The notes: generated by a model not told the origin, from the sequence alone. Shown: positions 1-10,545, counted from the first letter of the stretch. The stretch: DNA of 64,000 nucleotides from Haberlea rhodopensis (GCA_907163345.1 CAJQUN010000039.1:3852361-3916360); one strand, 5' to 3'. Numbers and translations: made by a program.

Positions 1-1441
1 TCTTCTTGGCCTTAAGGGCTCCAAGGATAGCCACAACACATGCACCAACTTTACTTGTTGGCGACTTTACAATTTTCCAACTTGCTTTGGTGTTGGAGGA
101 CCTTTACAAGAAACTCAATCAAACACCTTCACGGTGTACCAATACGAAGAATCAAAACTCACACAACAAGAAATGAATTACAAACTCCAATACACACAAA
201 TGTATGAAGTTTGCAATGCTAAAGTAATTTGAATTGATCAAGGCTTTCTTGTAGTTTATAGTCTTGTTTCTTGCCTTCAAAAAGCTCCAAAAGATCCATA
301 TTTATAGTTTAGGAGGCCCCCAAAGCTCCTACTAGCCGTTGCTACACATAAGGCTTGAATCACTCGGACATCGCCTCGGAAATCGCCTCGGGCGATCACC
401 CATCACCACCCTTTAACGGTCAAATCTGGCCCAGATCGCCTCGGGCGATCTCCCCATCGCCTGGGGCGATCATCAATGATAAACATGGTCGTAGGTAAAG
501 TTCTGGATCGCCTCGCGCGTTCCGTGCATCGCCTGGGGCGATCGCCCTCAAAAAAATGGCCTAGGAAGCATTCTGGATCGCCTGGGGCGAGCTTGACCAT
601 CGCCTGGGGCGATCTGATCGCCAGCGTGCACACCGTGCCATCGCTTCAGTCGATGGTGCGCAACATGGCTCGGATCGCCTCAAACTATGGCTCGGATCGC
701 CTCATACTATCTCCCAGATTTCAACACTCTCAAACTTTGTACTTTTTGACCATCTTAAGCTCCTTTATGGGAAACGTGGTAAACATGAAAGTTGTAGCCC
801 TTCCTCTTATCTAGGTGTGGACAAAATGTCATTGCATTGCATTAATGTATGAAGAAGTTATGCCCAAAATGCTACAGTCGCTCAAACCTTGCTACAATCT
901 GCACTTGTTATGACTTCCATGACATTTTGCTCCATGATGCAATCCGAATTGGACTGAGATGTTTGAATATGAAATCTATCATATTGAGTTGGATTTCCAA
1001 CCTCTTTAGATTCACATTGTTCGGAGCATCGAGCCAAGAGATATAATCAAAACATTGCACTGCGCTCCAATTGGCTTCTAAACGAATTTGCCCACCAACG
1101 GACCATTGGTTTGTGGGTCTTCATCCCGTCATAAGAAATTGTTCCAACATCATTCCACACATGTTGAACACTTAAATTGGTTGTTCATAGATGTCATTCC
1201 TTCTCGTCTAAGCTCAATAGATTCCTTGATAAAAATCACCGCTTGTCCTATGAACTCGCATATGTTATTGTATAACTTGGGTTCTCTTCCATTGGTCTTC
1301 CCAACCAATTTATCAATATAACCCTGTACACTAAGTAGACATATTAGTACAACAAATGCAAGTTTTGTTGATCATCAAAACCCATAAATAATCCGGAGAT
1401 AAATTAAGCATTAAACACAACCATGTGTTTAAGGCTCAACA
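1..1441 (-). repeat. 3' LTR of the Copia element (truncated by window start)
   Basis: Positions 1-1441 repeat about 4258-5698 almost base for base, including the clustered GATCGCC/GGCGATC palindromes, and end in GGCTCAACA like the other copy. The first ~400 bp of the LTR are outside the window. Confidence 0.9.
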
Positions 1442-1700
1442 ATCTCCCCCTTTTTGATGATCACAAAACTTGATAAACTTGAATATGTAATATGCATGAA
1501 ATGTGAGTAAACAAGACTCCCCCTTAACAATTGCATAGCACATACAAGATTAAACCAAGTAATGCATAAAACAAACAACTCTCCCCCTCAAACCATGCAT
1601 ACAAAAGCTCTCCCCCTCAAACCATGCATGTATAAAGCTTCAAGTTTATCACAAAATTCTCCCCCTTTTGTGATAATCAAAAAGCACAAAATTCAAATAA
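1442..1700 (-). promoter_or_regulatory. Multiple polypurine tracts next to the Copia 3' LTR
   Basis: Read on the plus strand, the pyrimidine tract (T)CTCCCCC recurs at about 1443, 1521, 1582, 1611 and 1661, several followed by TTTTGATGATCA-like or TCAAACCATGCAT text. On the element's own (minus) strand these are GGGGGAG polypurine tracts, the priming sites for plus-strand DNA synthesis. The tract touching the LTR at 1442 is the expected functional one; the upstream copies are extra. Multiple polypurine tracts are a known Sirevirus trait. Confidence 0.7.
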
Positions 1701-2154
1701 TCACAAGTATATGTTGACACAAAGTCATATTTTAACACTTTACACATGTTCCTCATCAAGTATGTAATAGCCATAACAAGCATAAGATAAGATCATTTAG
1801 AGAAAGACAAACATGCGTTTAAGGCAATCAACAATGAATTCTAAATTTTGCAAAGTGTTCATATGTTCTACCAAGAGTTCATGCACCTATGCCAAAAAAG
1901 ATAATTCTCAAGCATCATTAGATAAGTTTGTTAAAACATATAATAGCACATTTCCACATAGCAAATTCAAATTTGAATACATGGCATGTCAAGTTAGTTA
2001 CTATAAAAAGATAAGCATACAGCATGCATTAAACAATTATGCTAAGGGGTTATGCATTTTACTCCAATGAATATTGAGCTTCATAATTTATTGGTCACAA
2101 TTAATTTGTGCCAATTAAATTTTAAATTGCTCTTATAACATGTAAAAATAAATT
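1701..2154. other. Non-coding remainder of the Copia internal region
   Basis: AT-rich sequence between the Gag stop codon and the polypurine tracts. I see no pol motif (no integrase HHCC, no YVDD, no RNase H) in either strand; this is where pol has been lost. Confidence 0.6.
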
Positions 2155-3825
2155 TTACCCTCGATGACAAGAGTTCGTTCTTGTCATTGGTCCAATGCCT
2201 CTTGCTTCTTCTATGATGGTGAACAAGATAAACTCCTCCTTTGAGTTGCTTGGCCCTTCATCCTCCTTCCCATGGTGGTTCCTACAAAATAAATTTCCAA
2301 TAGGAGGATCTTTGGTACCCATTTGATTTTTGGGTCCTATAGGGTTAGCTTCCTTTGGCACCTTTGGAATCCATTTCCACCTTTTGTTAGGTTGGTATTG
2401 GATTCTAGCAAATCTACATTTGTTCTTGGTATGACCCTTTTTACAACAATAGTTACAAGTAGGAGAATCATGCTTAGCATTGGCAAACAAGCTTGAAAAT
2501 GTTTTTGATTTGCTTGAGAAGCCTAAACCGGCTTTATCAAAGCTACAACGTTGCAAGCCAAGCAATTCATTCATTTTTAAACTACTTTCACTAAATTTGC
2601 AAAATGATACCTTTAAAGAATTTAATTCATTTTTCAATGAATTATTTTCTTCATCTTTCTTAGCAATCTCAAGTTTGAGTAATTTGTTACTCATCTTGGA
2701 TTTGCCAAGAGCATCTATAAGTTCGTGGTAGGAATCTAATAATTCATTAAATGAAGGTACCTCATCGTCGCTTTCATCTCCTTCATCTCCAAGAGCCATT
2801 AAACAAAGATTTGTGGCTTCTTTTTCATCGGAGTCGCTATCACTCCATGTGGCTATAAACGCCTTCTTCTTTCCTTTGTCCTCATTCTTCTTCCTAGGAC
2901 ATTTGTTAGCATAATGGCCTTTATCTTGACAATTATAACAAGTAACCTCATTTTTGGATTCTTGTTTGGTAGCATTGGAGGTCTTTGACTTGCTATGTTT
3001 GTTGAAGAACTTCTTGAACTTCTTTGTGAACAAGATCATCTCTTCATCATCATCGTCTTCTTCATCATCGGAATGGTCTTTCCTTCCAACCAAGGCAATT
3101 CCATTTCTTTTGGATCTATCCTCCTCCTTTACTTCTCTCCTTGTTGCAACTTCAAGTTCATGAGTCACCAATGTGCCATGGAGCTCATCAAGGTCATAGG
3201 AGGCATTTTCTCCTTTGTTGGACTCGATGATGGCCGTCCTCTTTGCGTACCATTCTTTAGGCAAGGCTCTTAGTGCTTTCCTCCATATTTTCTTTGGAGG
3301 GTAATTCTCTCCAAGTTGAGCAAGCTCGTTGATAATTAGGGTGAGCCTCCTAAACATAGAATACACCTCTTCTCCGGACTCCATCTCAAATGTCTCATAT
3401 TTGAGTTGTTGAAGATCAATCTTGGTCTCCTTCACTTGATTTGTTCCTTCATGACAAATTTGTAATTTGTCCCATATCTCCTTTGCCGTTGAGCACATCG
3501 AGATCCGGTTGTACTCCTTCATATCTAAAGCACAATGTAAAATATTAATAGCTTTAGCATTTTGAGAAATTAAAATCATATCCGCTCTAGTGAAATCGTC
3601 CATTTCTTTGGGAACACTAATTCCCCCAACTTCCTTTAAAGGAATATGTGGACCTTTCACTATGATCTTCCAAAGGTCATAATCCACGGATTGGATGTAT
3701 AGAGAAATTCTATTTGTCCAATAGCCGTAATTATCACCCGTGAAGAGCGGAAGGCGATTTGTCGATTGACCTTGAGCAAACTCATTTGCTAGATTAGCCA
3801 TAAAAATATTTTGATTTAAAAACAA
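2155..3825 (-). CDS. gag: Copia-type Gag protein with two CCHC zinc knuckles
   Basis: An uninterrupted 556-codon ORF starting just inside the primer-binding site, where Gag is expected. The N-terminal half (LFTGDNYGYWTNRI..., then ...EIWDKLQICHEG) matches the plant Copia Gag (UBN2-type) fold that forms the particle. A lysine-rich and strongly acidic stretch (DDEEDDDDEE) at about residue 255 precedes zinc knuckle 1, CYNCQDKGHYANKC, near residue 295; a second, CNYCCKKGHTKNKC, sits near residue 455 after a coiled-coil-like Lys/Glu/Leu segment. Both are C-x2-C-x4-H-x4-C RNA-binding knuckles. The frame is intact although the element has no pol, so Gag alone could still be made. Promoter and primer site lie at 3835-5698 on the minus strand. 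Confidence 0.9.
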   Translation of the reverse strand: MFLNQNIFMANLANEFAQGQSTNRLPLFTGDNYGYWTNRISLYIQSVDYDLWKIIVKGPHIPLKEVGGISVPKEMDDFTRADMILISQNAKAINILHCALDMKEYNRISMCSTAKEIWDKLQICHEGTNQVKETKIDLQQLKYETFEMESGEEVYSMFRRLTLIINELAQLGENYPPKKIWRKALRALPKEWYAKRTAIIESNKGENASYDLDELHGTLVTHELEVATRREVKEEDRSKRNGIALVGRKDHSDDEEDDDDEEMILFTKKFKKFFNKHSKSKTSNATKQESKNEVTCYNCQDKGHYANKCPRKKNEDKGKKKAFIATWSDSDSDEKEATNLCLMALGDEGDESDDEVPSFNELLDSYHELIDALGKSKMSNKLLKLEIAKKDEENNSLKNELNSLKVSFCKFSESSLKMNELLGLQRCSFDKAGLGFSSKSKTFSSLFANAKHDSPTCNYCCKKGHTKNKCRFARIQYQPNKRWKWIPKVPKEANPIGPKNQMGTKDPPIGNLFCRNHHGKEDEGPSNSKEEFILFTIIEEARGIGPMTRTNSCHRG

Positions 3826-3834
3826 AAATCAAAT

Positions 3835-3847
3835 GGCTCTGATACCA
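3835..3847 (-). promoter_or_regulatory. Primer-binding site (initiator tRNA-Met) of the Copia element
   Basis: Plus-strand GGCTCTGATACCA is the reverse complement of TGGTATCAGAGCC, complementary to the 3' end of plant initiator tRNA-Met. It lies two bases from the LTR start at 3850, as expected for minus-strand DNA priming. Confidence 0.9.
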
Positions 3848-3849
3848 CT

Positions 3850-5698
3850 TGTTGGAATCGAAGAGGGGGGGGGGGGGGGGGGGGGTGAATGAGATTCCTT
3901 GGCAACTTTAGCGTTTTAAAATGAGTTTGCAAAACTAAAAGAGTTTGCGCTTGCGGAAGGCTTAATCAATCGATAAATAAAATAAAATAAGAAGTAAACA
4001 AATAAATAAATACGTAAAGAAATAAAGCGGTAAATGACAAGGATATTTGTTATAGAAGTTCGGCGATGAATCGCCTACGTCTCCTCTTCCCGGTTAGATA
4101 ACCTCCAACCAAGGTTCCACTAGAATAAATGATCTTGGCCTTGAGGGCTCCAAGTTAGCCACAACCCAACTCTTCCCGAGTTTACAAAGCTCTTCCCGAG
4201 CACAATACTCTTCACGAGTACACAAAGCTCTTCACGAGCTACCAACACTCTTCACGAGTCTTCTTGGCCTTAAGGGCTCCAAGGATAGCCACAACACATG
4301 CACCAACTTTACTTGTTGGCGACTTTACAATTTTCCAACTTGCTTTGGTGTTGGAGGACCTTTACAAGAAACTCAATCAAACACCTTCACGGTGTACCAA
4401 TACGAAGAATCAAAACTCACACAACAAGAAATGAATTACAAACTCCAATACACACAAATGTATGAAGTTTGCAAAGCTAAAGTAATTTGAATTGATCAAG
4501 GCTTTCTTGTAGTTTATAGTCTTGTTTCTTGCCTTCAAAAAGCTCCAAAAGATCCATATTTATAGTGTAGGAGGCCCCCAAAGCTCCTACTAGCCGTTGC
4601 TACACATAAGGCTTGAATCACTCGGACATCGCCTCGGAAATCGCCTCGGGCGATCACCCATCGCCACCCTTTAACGGTCAAATCTGGCCCAGATCGTCTT
4701 GGGCGATCTCCCCATCGCCTGGGGCAATCATCAATGATAAACAAGGCCGTAGGTAAAGTTCTGGATCACCTCGGGCGTTCCCTGCATCGCCTGGGGCGAT
4801 CGCCCTAAAAAAATGGCCTAGGAAGCATTCTGGATTGCCTGGGGCGAGCTTGACCATTGCCTGGGGCGATCTGATCGCCAGCGTGCACACCGTGCCATCG
4901 CTTCAGTCGATGGTACGCAACATGGCTCGGATCGCCTCAAACTATGGCTCGGATCGCCTCATACTATCTCCCAGATTTCAACACTCTCAAACTTTGTACT
5001 TTTCGACCATTTTAAGCTCGTTTCTGGGAAACGTGGTAAACATAAAAGTTGTAGCCCTTCCTCTTATATAGGTGTGTACAAAATTTCATTGCATTTCATT
5101 AATGTATGAATAAGTTATGCCCAACATTCTACAGTCGCTCAAACCTTGCTACAATCTGCACTTGTTATGACTTCCATGACATTTTGCTCCATGATGCAAT
5201 CCGAATTGGACTGAGATGTTTGAATATGAAATCTATCATATTGAGTTGGCTTTCCAACCTCTTTGGATTCACATTGTTCGGAGCATCGGTCCAAGAGATA
5301 TAATCAAAACATTGCACTGCGCTCCAATTGGCTTCTAAACGAATTTGCCCACCAACGGACCATTGGTTTGTGGGTCTTCATCCCATCATAAGAAATTGTT
5401 CCAACATCATTCCACACATGTTGAACACTTAAATTGGTTGTTCATAGATGTCATTCCTTCTCGTCCAAGATCAATAGATTCCTTGATAAAAATCACCGCT
5501 TGTCCTATGAACTCGCATATGTTATTGTATAACTTGGGTTCTCTTTCATTGGTCTTCCCAACCAATTTATCAATATAACCCTGTACACTAAGTAGATATA
5601 TTAGTACAACAAATGCAAGTTTTATTGATCATCAAAACCCATAAATAATTCGGAGATAAATTAAGCATTAAACACAACCATGTGTTTAAGGCTCAACA
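3850..5698 (-). repeat. 5' LTR of the Copia element
   Basis: 1849 bp, from TGTTGGAATCG to GGCTCAACA. It contains a run of 21 G at 3865-3885 close to the LTR edge and a cluster of CpG-rich inverted motifs (ATCGCCTGGGGCGAT type) at about 4625-4960 that is also present in the other LTR. Confidence 0.92.
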
Positions 5699-5956
5699 GT
5701 CTATGTCACGCCCCGGGCCCAGGCCCGCGCAAGCGCGACTGCACAATGGGCTCCTATAGCAAATACTTCGTATCCGTCCTCGCTCTACGAAAATGGCTAT
5801 CCCAAGTTGCTATAATAGTCCATTGTAAGCCTTTATAAACCACTTTAAATTTTCATCCACAACCAATGTGGGACAAGGGTATTACAATCACCCCTCCTTT
5901 AGAACGCGATGTCCTCGTCGCGACCTAACTCATCGATCCACCGGCACCGGGAATCT

Positions 5957-6150
5957 AGAGGTGGCTCCTACAGGTTCAAGAGGTGGCTCCCGTCATGTAG
6001 CACTTTACCCCGCAGGTTCAAGAGGTGGCTCCCACGCACGTGGTACTTTGCCCCGCAGGTTCAAGAGGTGGCCCCCGTCGTGTAGCACTTTGCCCCTTTA
6101 GGCTCAAGAGGTGGCTCCCACGCACGTAGCACTTTGCCCCGCATAGCACT
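5957..6150 (-). repeat. Tandem repeats inside the TRIM-like element
   Basis: About five units of ~43 bp, each beginning GAGGTGGCTCC and containing TAGCACTTTGCCCCGCAGG, lie between polypurine tract and primer site. A related motif (CAAGAGGTACTCACACCC) occurs at about 21155 inside the unrelated-looking element at 15835-24498. Confidence 0.75.
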
Positions 6151-6194
6151 TATCTCCCGGTGTTTTCTACCGGTGACCGGCTCTGATACCATTC

Positions 6195-6362
6195 TGTGAC
6201 GGCCCGCCCAGACGGGTCGCCCGTCGTGTTCAATTTCTTGAACACAAGGCTAAACATAAGTTGAAACATAAGTTCAAAGTGATATTAAGTTTTTGAATTA
6301 AGTGTAGCCTTGTGTTCAAGAAATTGAACACGGCGGGCGACCCGTCTGGGCGGGCCGTCACA
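6195..6362. repeat. 168-bp near-perfect hairpin
   Basis: Arms 6195-6252 and 6305-6362 are inverted complements over 58 bp with one mismatch that I can see; the loop is 52 bp. Both outer ends read TGTGACGGCCCGCC. Each arm carries a smaller palindrome (GTTCAATTTCTTGAAC). Confidence 0.9.
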
Positions 6363-6367
6363 GTCTA

Positions 6368-7229
6368 GCTGAGAGGAAATGCATGATCAGAAAGTCCACC
6401 TCTTTAAGGTCAATATCCATATGACTTTACGTCTGTCTTATTTGCGAAAATGCCAAGATGGCTTTCCCATTTTCTTTGCTGGTGAAACTTACAGATTTAA
6501 TGTTTATGGGAGGTCCTTCACAGTGGGAATGTGCTTTTGAGACTTCTTAAGGTGTTGTAGGATCCAACTGCTGTCAAATTCAAGATGTGTTTAGTTTTTG
6601 AAGACCCCCAGACTCTTTCATGTATATGAGATTTGAGAATCAGTGGAGAAATTCTACTTGAACAGCATCTGATACTCAGAGGAGCTTCAATTTCAGAAAT
6701 AGTTCTGATGATAAATTGTGGTTTCCTGAATCTCCAGTCCATGGAAAGCAGCTCAACAAGTGCATATCAAGGCATGATAACCTGGCACGCACAATGGTTT
6801 TTAAGTGATCTCCCTCACAGTCGAATTTAGAGTATCATGAAAGAAGTTTCTTAGAGCTATTCAGGAGTCTCGCTCATCATTTTAAGCAGTTGCCTAAGAC
6901 TGCATTGAATCCTAGTGTTTTCCAGATCCAGATATGTGAGTCCCTGCCTTTCTATGGCATCCTGCTCAGTGCAACTATAGTTGATAGCTCATATAATATT
7001 AGGCATTCACACGACTCCAAGATCTGCAGTAAGGTGAAGAGTCGAGAAAATATCATTATTGAGGATCTAAGGAAGATGCTCAATATCGGGATGATACAAA
7101 GCCAATTTCTGATGGTTTTTTGGCCGGAGGATTATCGGGAGTTGGTGGTGGTGGTGACGTGGAGATGTGATGAAATCCCATAAGATGACATCCTAATTTC
7201 ACCACATGATATAAAGACCCAATAATAAA
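6368..7229. other. Unrecognised stretch between TRIM-like element and NUP210-like fragment
   Basis: Short broken frames on both strands (for example plus 6890-7183), with normal base composition rather than AT-rich spacer. I recognise no protein family. Given the neighbouring shuffled gene fragment it may be another captured gene piece, but nothing in it proves that. Confidence 0.3.
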
Positions 7230-7795
7230 TTTCTTTTCCAGAATCACTAATACCAACTGCGGAGACTCGTATTCTCTGTCCATTGGTAACTGTAACTGGA
7301 GATACATGATTTCCTAATGGTGTACAGTTAGCCTGAACAACAGATTCGGCTACAGCAGACAAAGGATGATCTTTTCCAACCAGGTTACCACGCCTAAAAT
7401 GAGTTTAAAAGTCCCTAAACTTTCGCATCCTATCGTTTACACATTGTCGTTGCTGGTTGGCATTTGATAAATGACAACTCTACCTTTCACATGCAATTGA
7501 TTTTCAAATAAACCTCCCACTGTTTCAATATTTTGAACATCTTGATCCCACCTTTCTTCAAGACCCACCTGGATGTCCAATTCACCACACAAAGCCACCA
7601 CAATCGCTCAATGGAGATTCCTTCACTATCAAAGGCCCGAATATGAAGGGTAGCCAACCCGTCAAGGTCCAGCTTGATAGAGTTATGAAATATCTGGATC
7701 CTAGAGATAGACTCAACATAAACCTTGCAGGGATCACTATTCCCGAGTTCAAATCAGTTGCGTAAATAGAAGTCTCCTTTCTCCAGCAGAAATAA
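7230..7795 (-). pseudogene. Nuclear pore protein NUP210/GP210-like gene fragment
   Basis: Minus-strand frames show, in order, KETSIYATDLNSGIVI, then SRIQIFHNSIKLDLDGLA, SPLSDCGG, a segment with ERWDQDVQNIETV, GNLVGKDHPLSAVAES, and finally TNGQRIRVSAVGISDSG. As I recall the plant GP210 protein (a single-pass nuclear-pore membrane protein with a large lumenal domain), these match pieces in the same N-to-C order but with long stretches missing between them. Frameshifts and stops separate the pieces, so no protein is made. The joined, shortened order looks like a transduplicated or retrotransposed fragment rather than a decayed full gene. It lies ~360 bp downstream (minus strand) of the LTR primer site at 8156. 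The assignment rests on memory of the family, not on a search. Confidence 0.65.
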
Positions 7796-8155
7796 ATATG
7801 CGTGAATAAAAGATGATATTCAGAGTAGCCCTCCTCGTACATACGTATGAGCTGTAGGTGATAATCTCAATATCACATATGCTATTCGAGAGTCCATAAT
7901 AAAATAACACAATTTAATCGATGAAACCCCATGGAAGTTATCATGTCGCCCAAGCCCCTGACTTTATATGAGGAATTTGGTGATTTCACGGCGATGACCT
8001 AATGGGTGCACAAGGGCGGCGCTGACTTGGTGAAAAAGGGTAGTTTTTTTTTCTCCATATCATCTTGAATCGCACCCACTTACATGCATCAGATCTTGTT
8101 CCTCATAAATTCGTCGGTCTTTTTCCTTTTTTGTCTCTACGTCCTTGCTCAATGT

Positions 8156-8172
8156 TCCCACAGACGGCGCCA
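8156..8172 (-). promoter_or_regulatory. Primer-binding site, TGGCGCCGTCTGTGGGA type
   Basis: The reverse complement of 8156-8172 reads TGGCGCCGTCTGTGGGA, a primer site typical of plant Ty3/gypsy elements of the Tat group. Two bases separate it from the LTR edge at 8175. Confidence 0.7.
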
Positions 8173-8174
8173 AT

Positions 8175-8640
8175 TGATATCACCAAAAAGTGTGATTTTT
8201 AATAAATATCGTGCGATGATGCAAACGATTTATCTTCTATAAACTGAATTGAACCGTCCCCCAAATGTATCTGTGTATCAAAGAAAAAGGGTGAGATGAC
8301 GCCGCCCGTAGGCGAAGCCACTCCGACGCTCAAGTCAGTATATGCTTCAATAGAAAAAAGTATTGAAATTGTGCATAATATGAAAGGCGTATTATGAAAG
8401 ACGTAAGCAATAGCGTGTAAGTATTGCGTAATTGAACGTACCTCAATGATGGTAGGAGCCCTCTATTTATAGATGTAGATGTAGAGTTCTAATCAATATA
8501 GAAGAAGAATTCTAGTCAATCTATAATTGTAGAGTTCTAGTCAATCTGGGAGAAGAGTTCTAATCAACATGAAATTGTATATGCCAACTTGATCCATGTC
8601 TATCCCGAGAATATTGAGATATATCTTCCAAAACCCTACA
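8175..8640 (-). repeat. LTR of a Tat-type gypsy element (5' LTR on minus strand)
   Basis: Begins TGATATCACC and probably ends CCCTACA (TG...CA). On the minus strand it holds a TATA box (TATAAATAGAG, about 8463-8473), as a promoter LTR should. No second copy of this LTR occurs to the left in the window, so the element is incomplete or its other LTR was lost. The right border is judged from the CA end alone; I found no target duplication. Confidence 0.55.
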
Positions 8641-8718
8641 ACTCATTTTTGTTTATTAAAATGGGCTAATTGATCGGTTAAAACCCATTAGATAGATCGA
8701 TCATCCATAGGGGGTATC

Positions 8719-9780
8719 AACTTGAGATCAATGTTTGATTGGTTATGGAAATAGAAGCTTCTTCCACTAAATATTTCCTTTGTGAGTCTATTTAATATAA
8801 AGTGGGTCACTCCAAACATTTGTTGCCAACAGTTGGAAAACAATAACTTTTTGGCCAGAGTGTGAAAGGCATTGCAAATCATAGTCTACATGTATTTCTT
8901 GTTCTTTTTTTATTATTATTATTTATTAGTAGGAAGTAGTAGAAAAAATTATTTATAATTTTTTTTAGCTAAATAATGAAAAATTCAAGCGTGAAAAAGG
9001 GAATATTTTGTTTTTGAAAAAAAACAAAAACAGATAATGGTATTTATATTTATTTTAAAAATAAAAAAAATTTCTTGGAATTTTGAATTTTGGGTTGTCC
9101 GGAAGAAGTAGCGACTTTGTGGTTTCCATGTTCGATTATTACGTAGTGGAATAGAAGCTTCGTCCATTGAATTATTTATTGTGTTTGTCCAATTAAGATC
9201 ACCCAATTGGTCTAGTGCAAAGTCTGCATGTCATCAGGAGTGAATCTAGCTTGCATGTTGAGGGGTGACAAAAATATAAATATAAATAATAAAAATTTAA
9301 TATAATATATATATATATTTTTAAAAAGTTTGAGGGGCAACTACCCCTATCCCCACTATGTGTATTCATCCTTGTATTTTTTTTTTTTTTTCTGATAGGT
9401 AGAGGGGGTTAAAAAAATTTCCGCACAGCACAGGACGTCCCTGTATTTAATTAGTCCTATTTGCTTACATAATTACAATCAGATTATTTCAAGTAATAGA
9501 TTTGTTTGATTTCAAGAATAATACATTTACCGAATTTAATTGTAATAATACAATTATCAGGATGCTCAGTTCATTGATATTCAAGGAAGGAGTTTGCTCA
9601 ATTTAAAAAACGAAGAGAGCTGGTTCTTTACATGTTTAAGAGACCCATTTTTTTGAAAGAGTTATAAGAGTGCATATGTGGCAAAATAGTACTTTATGGT
9701 GATATGTTTTTGGCATTTTATCGATATTTTATAATTTTCAATTGGTTAATTGTAAAGTATTATACTGCTAAGTGTTATTC
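8719..9780. repeat. Duplicated host segment, copy 1 (uninterrupted)
   Basis: This 1.06-kb segment recurs in the same orientation as 10546-11000 plus 27919-28523. It is AT-rich with no gene. Its 9170-9178 (AATTATTTA) is the intact equivalent of the site where the 16.9-kb insertion entered copy 2. Confidence 0.9.
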
Positions 9781-10545
9781 TACTAATAATTATAGGTCCA
9801 CTATCTATAAAAAAAATTAAATTCTAAAATAGAAAGTAGAATATCAATGAAGTTCACTTTGGGAGAATATGGGGGTAAATACCGTAATAGCCAAATGAAA
9901 TTTTTAAACTTAATTTGTAATTTGTGCACATTCTATGTGCATGCATATTAGTTTTTTATGTATAATTTGTTTGCTGTTAAGTAATTTTGTGTTACAACTC
10001 TAGATATTATATTATAATTAAGAAATTTTAAATTGATTTTTCATAAGATTTTTCGAATATTTAATCAATCTAATTATTTAAATTGATAATTTCTAGTTAT
10101 TTAAATTTAGTCTTTTATAATAAACATTTTATTTTTAATTCAAAGATCATATGGTCATTTTCTCTATATCACTCATCTATTATCTAATATAATATAAATG
10201 TTTTGGATTTGAAGAAGGACAATACAGTTCATGGTTTTGATTTTAAAAAAAAAAAAATTAATGTTAGTGTCAAATTATTTCAGAAATAGTTGAATAAATT
10301 TATTTTTTGGGTTGGTCAGTCTAACACGCAACCCACCTCAGATTGGATTGGATTGAGGTTTTTCCAATCCACCTAAAAATGAGCTTGTTTTGACATATAT
10401 AGGATGACTAGAATCCACAAAGATGTACCTAAGGATACCATTCTGATAGGGTCAGTCCCACCCATTTATTTATCTTCACCATTATTTCACTTATTTTAGT
10501 ATCGATATTTGGATCATGAGATTATCCGAACTTTTATTGCCAATG
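9781..10545. other. AT-rich spacer between the duplicated segments
   Basis: No ORF or RNA gene seen. About 10205-10250 (GAAGGACAATACAGTTCATGG) has a close relative at about 62993-63035, so a dispersed repeat is present. Confidence 0.5.

Larger units (their letters stand above)
1..5698 (-). mobile_element. Copia (Sirevirus-like) LTR retrotransposon, gag only, pol deleted
   Basis: Two direct copies of one LTR (1-1441, cut by the window edge, and 3850-5698) flank only 2.4 kb of internal DNA. On the minus strand the order is LTR, tRNA-Met primer site, Gag ORF, repeated polypurine tracts, LTR, which fixes the orientation. LTR ends are TGTTG and CAACA. No protease, integrase, reverse transcriptase or RNase H is visible between the Gag stop and the polypurine tracts, so the element is internally deleted and would depend on enzymes in trans. 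The long Gag with two zinc knuckles, several polypurine tracts and CpG-rich palindromes in the LTR are traits known from plant Sireviruses; that lineage is my inference. The left target duplication lies outside the window; the right one would be GTCTA at 5699-5703. Confidence 0.85.
5704..6362 (-). mobile_element. TRIM-like small LTR element with hairpin right end
   Basis: The 659-bp unit is flanked by the 5-bp direct repeat GTCTA (5699-5703 and 6363-6367). Minus-strand layout: primer-binding site 6179-6191 (GGCTCTGATACCA on plus), short internal tandem repeats, polypurine tract 5887-5900 (AAAGGAGGGGTGAT on minus), and a 183-bp LTR at 5704-5886 with ends TGTCACGCC and TATTACA. The other end is not a matching LTR but a 168-bp inverted repeat (6195-6362). 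No coding capacity; it would be mobilised by another element's enzymes. The abnormal right end suggests a rearranged copy. Confidence 0.7.

Noticed and set aside
476..814. 112-codon frame in the Copia LTR (and similar at 4835-5071)
   Set aside because: Within the LTR, made of palindromic repeats, not conserved between the two LTR copies.
2480..3273. Plus-strand frames opposite the Copia Gag
   Set aside because: Antisense shadows of the Gag ORF; Ser-rich repeats mirror the acidic codons.
9229..9395. MITE with ends CAGGAGTGAAT and ATTCATCCTTG
   Set aside because: The ends are only roughly inverted and I could not find a target duplication; the same block in copy 2 (27985-28125) is explained by the segment duplication.
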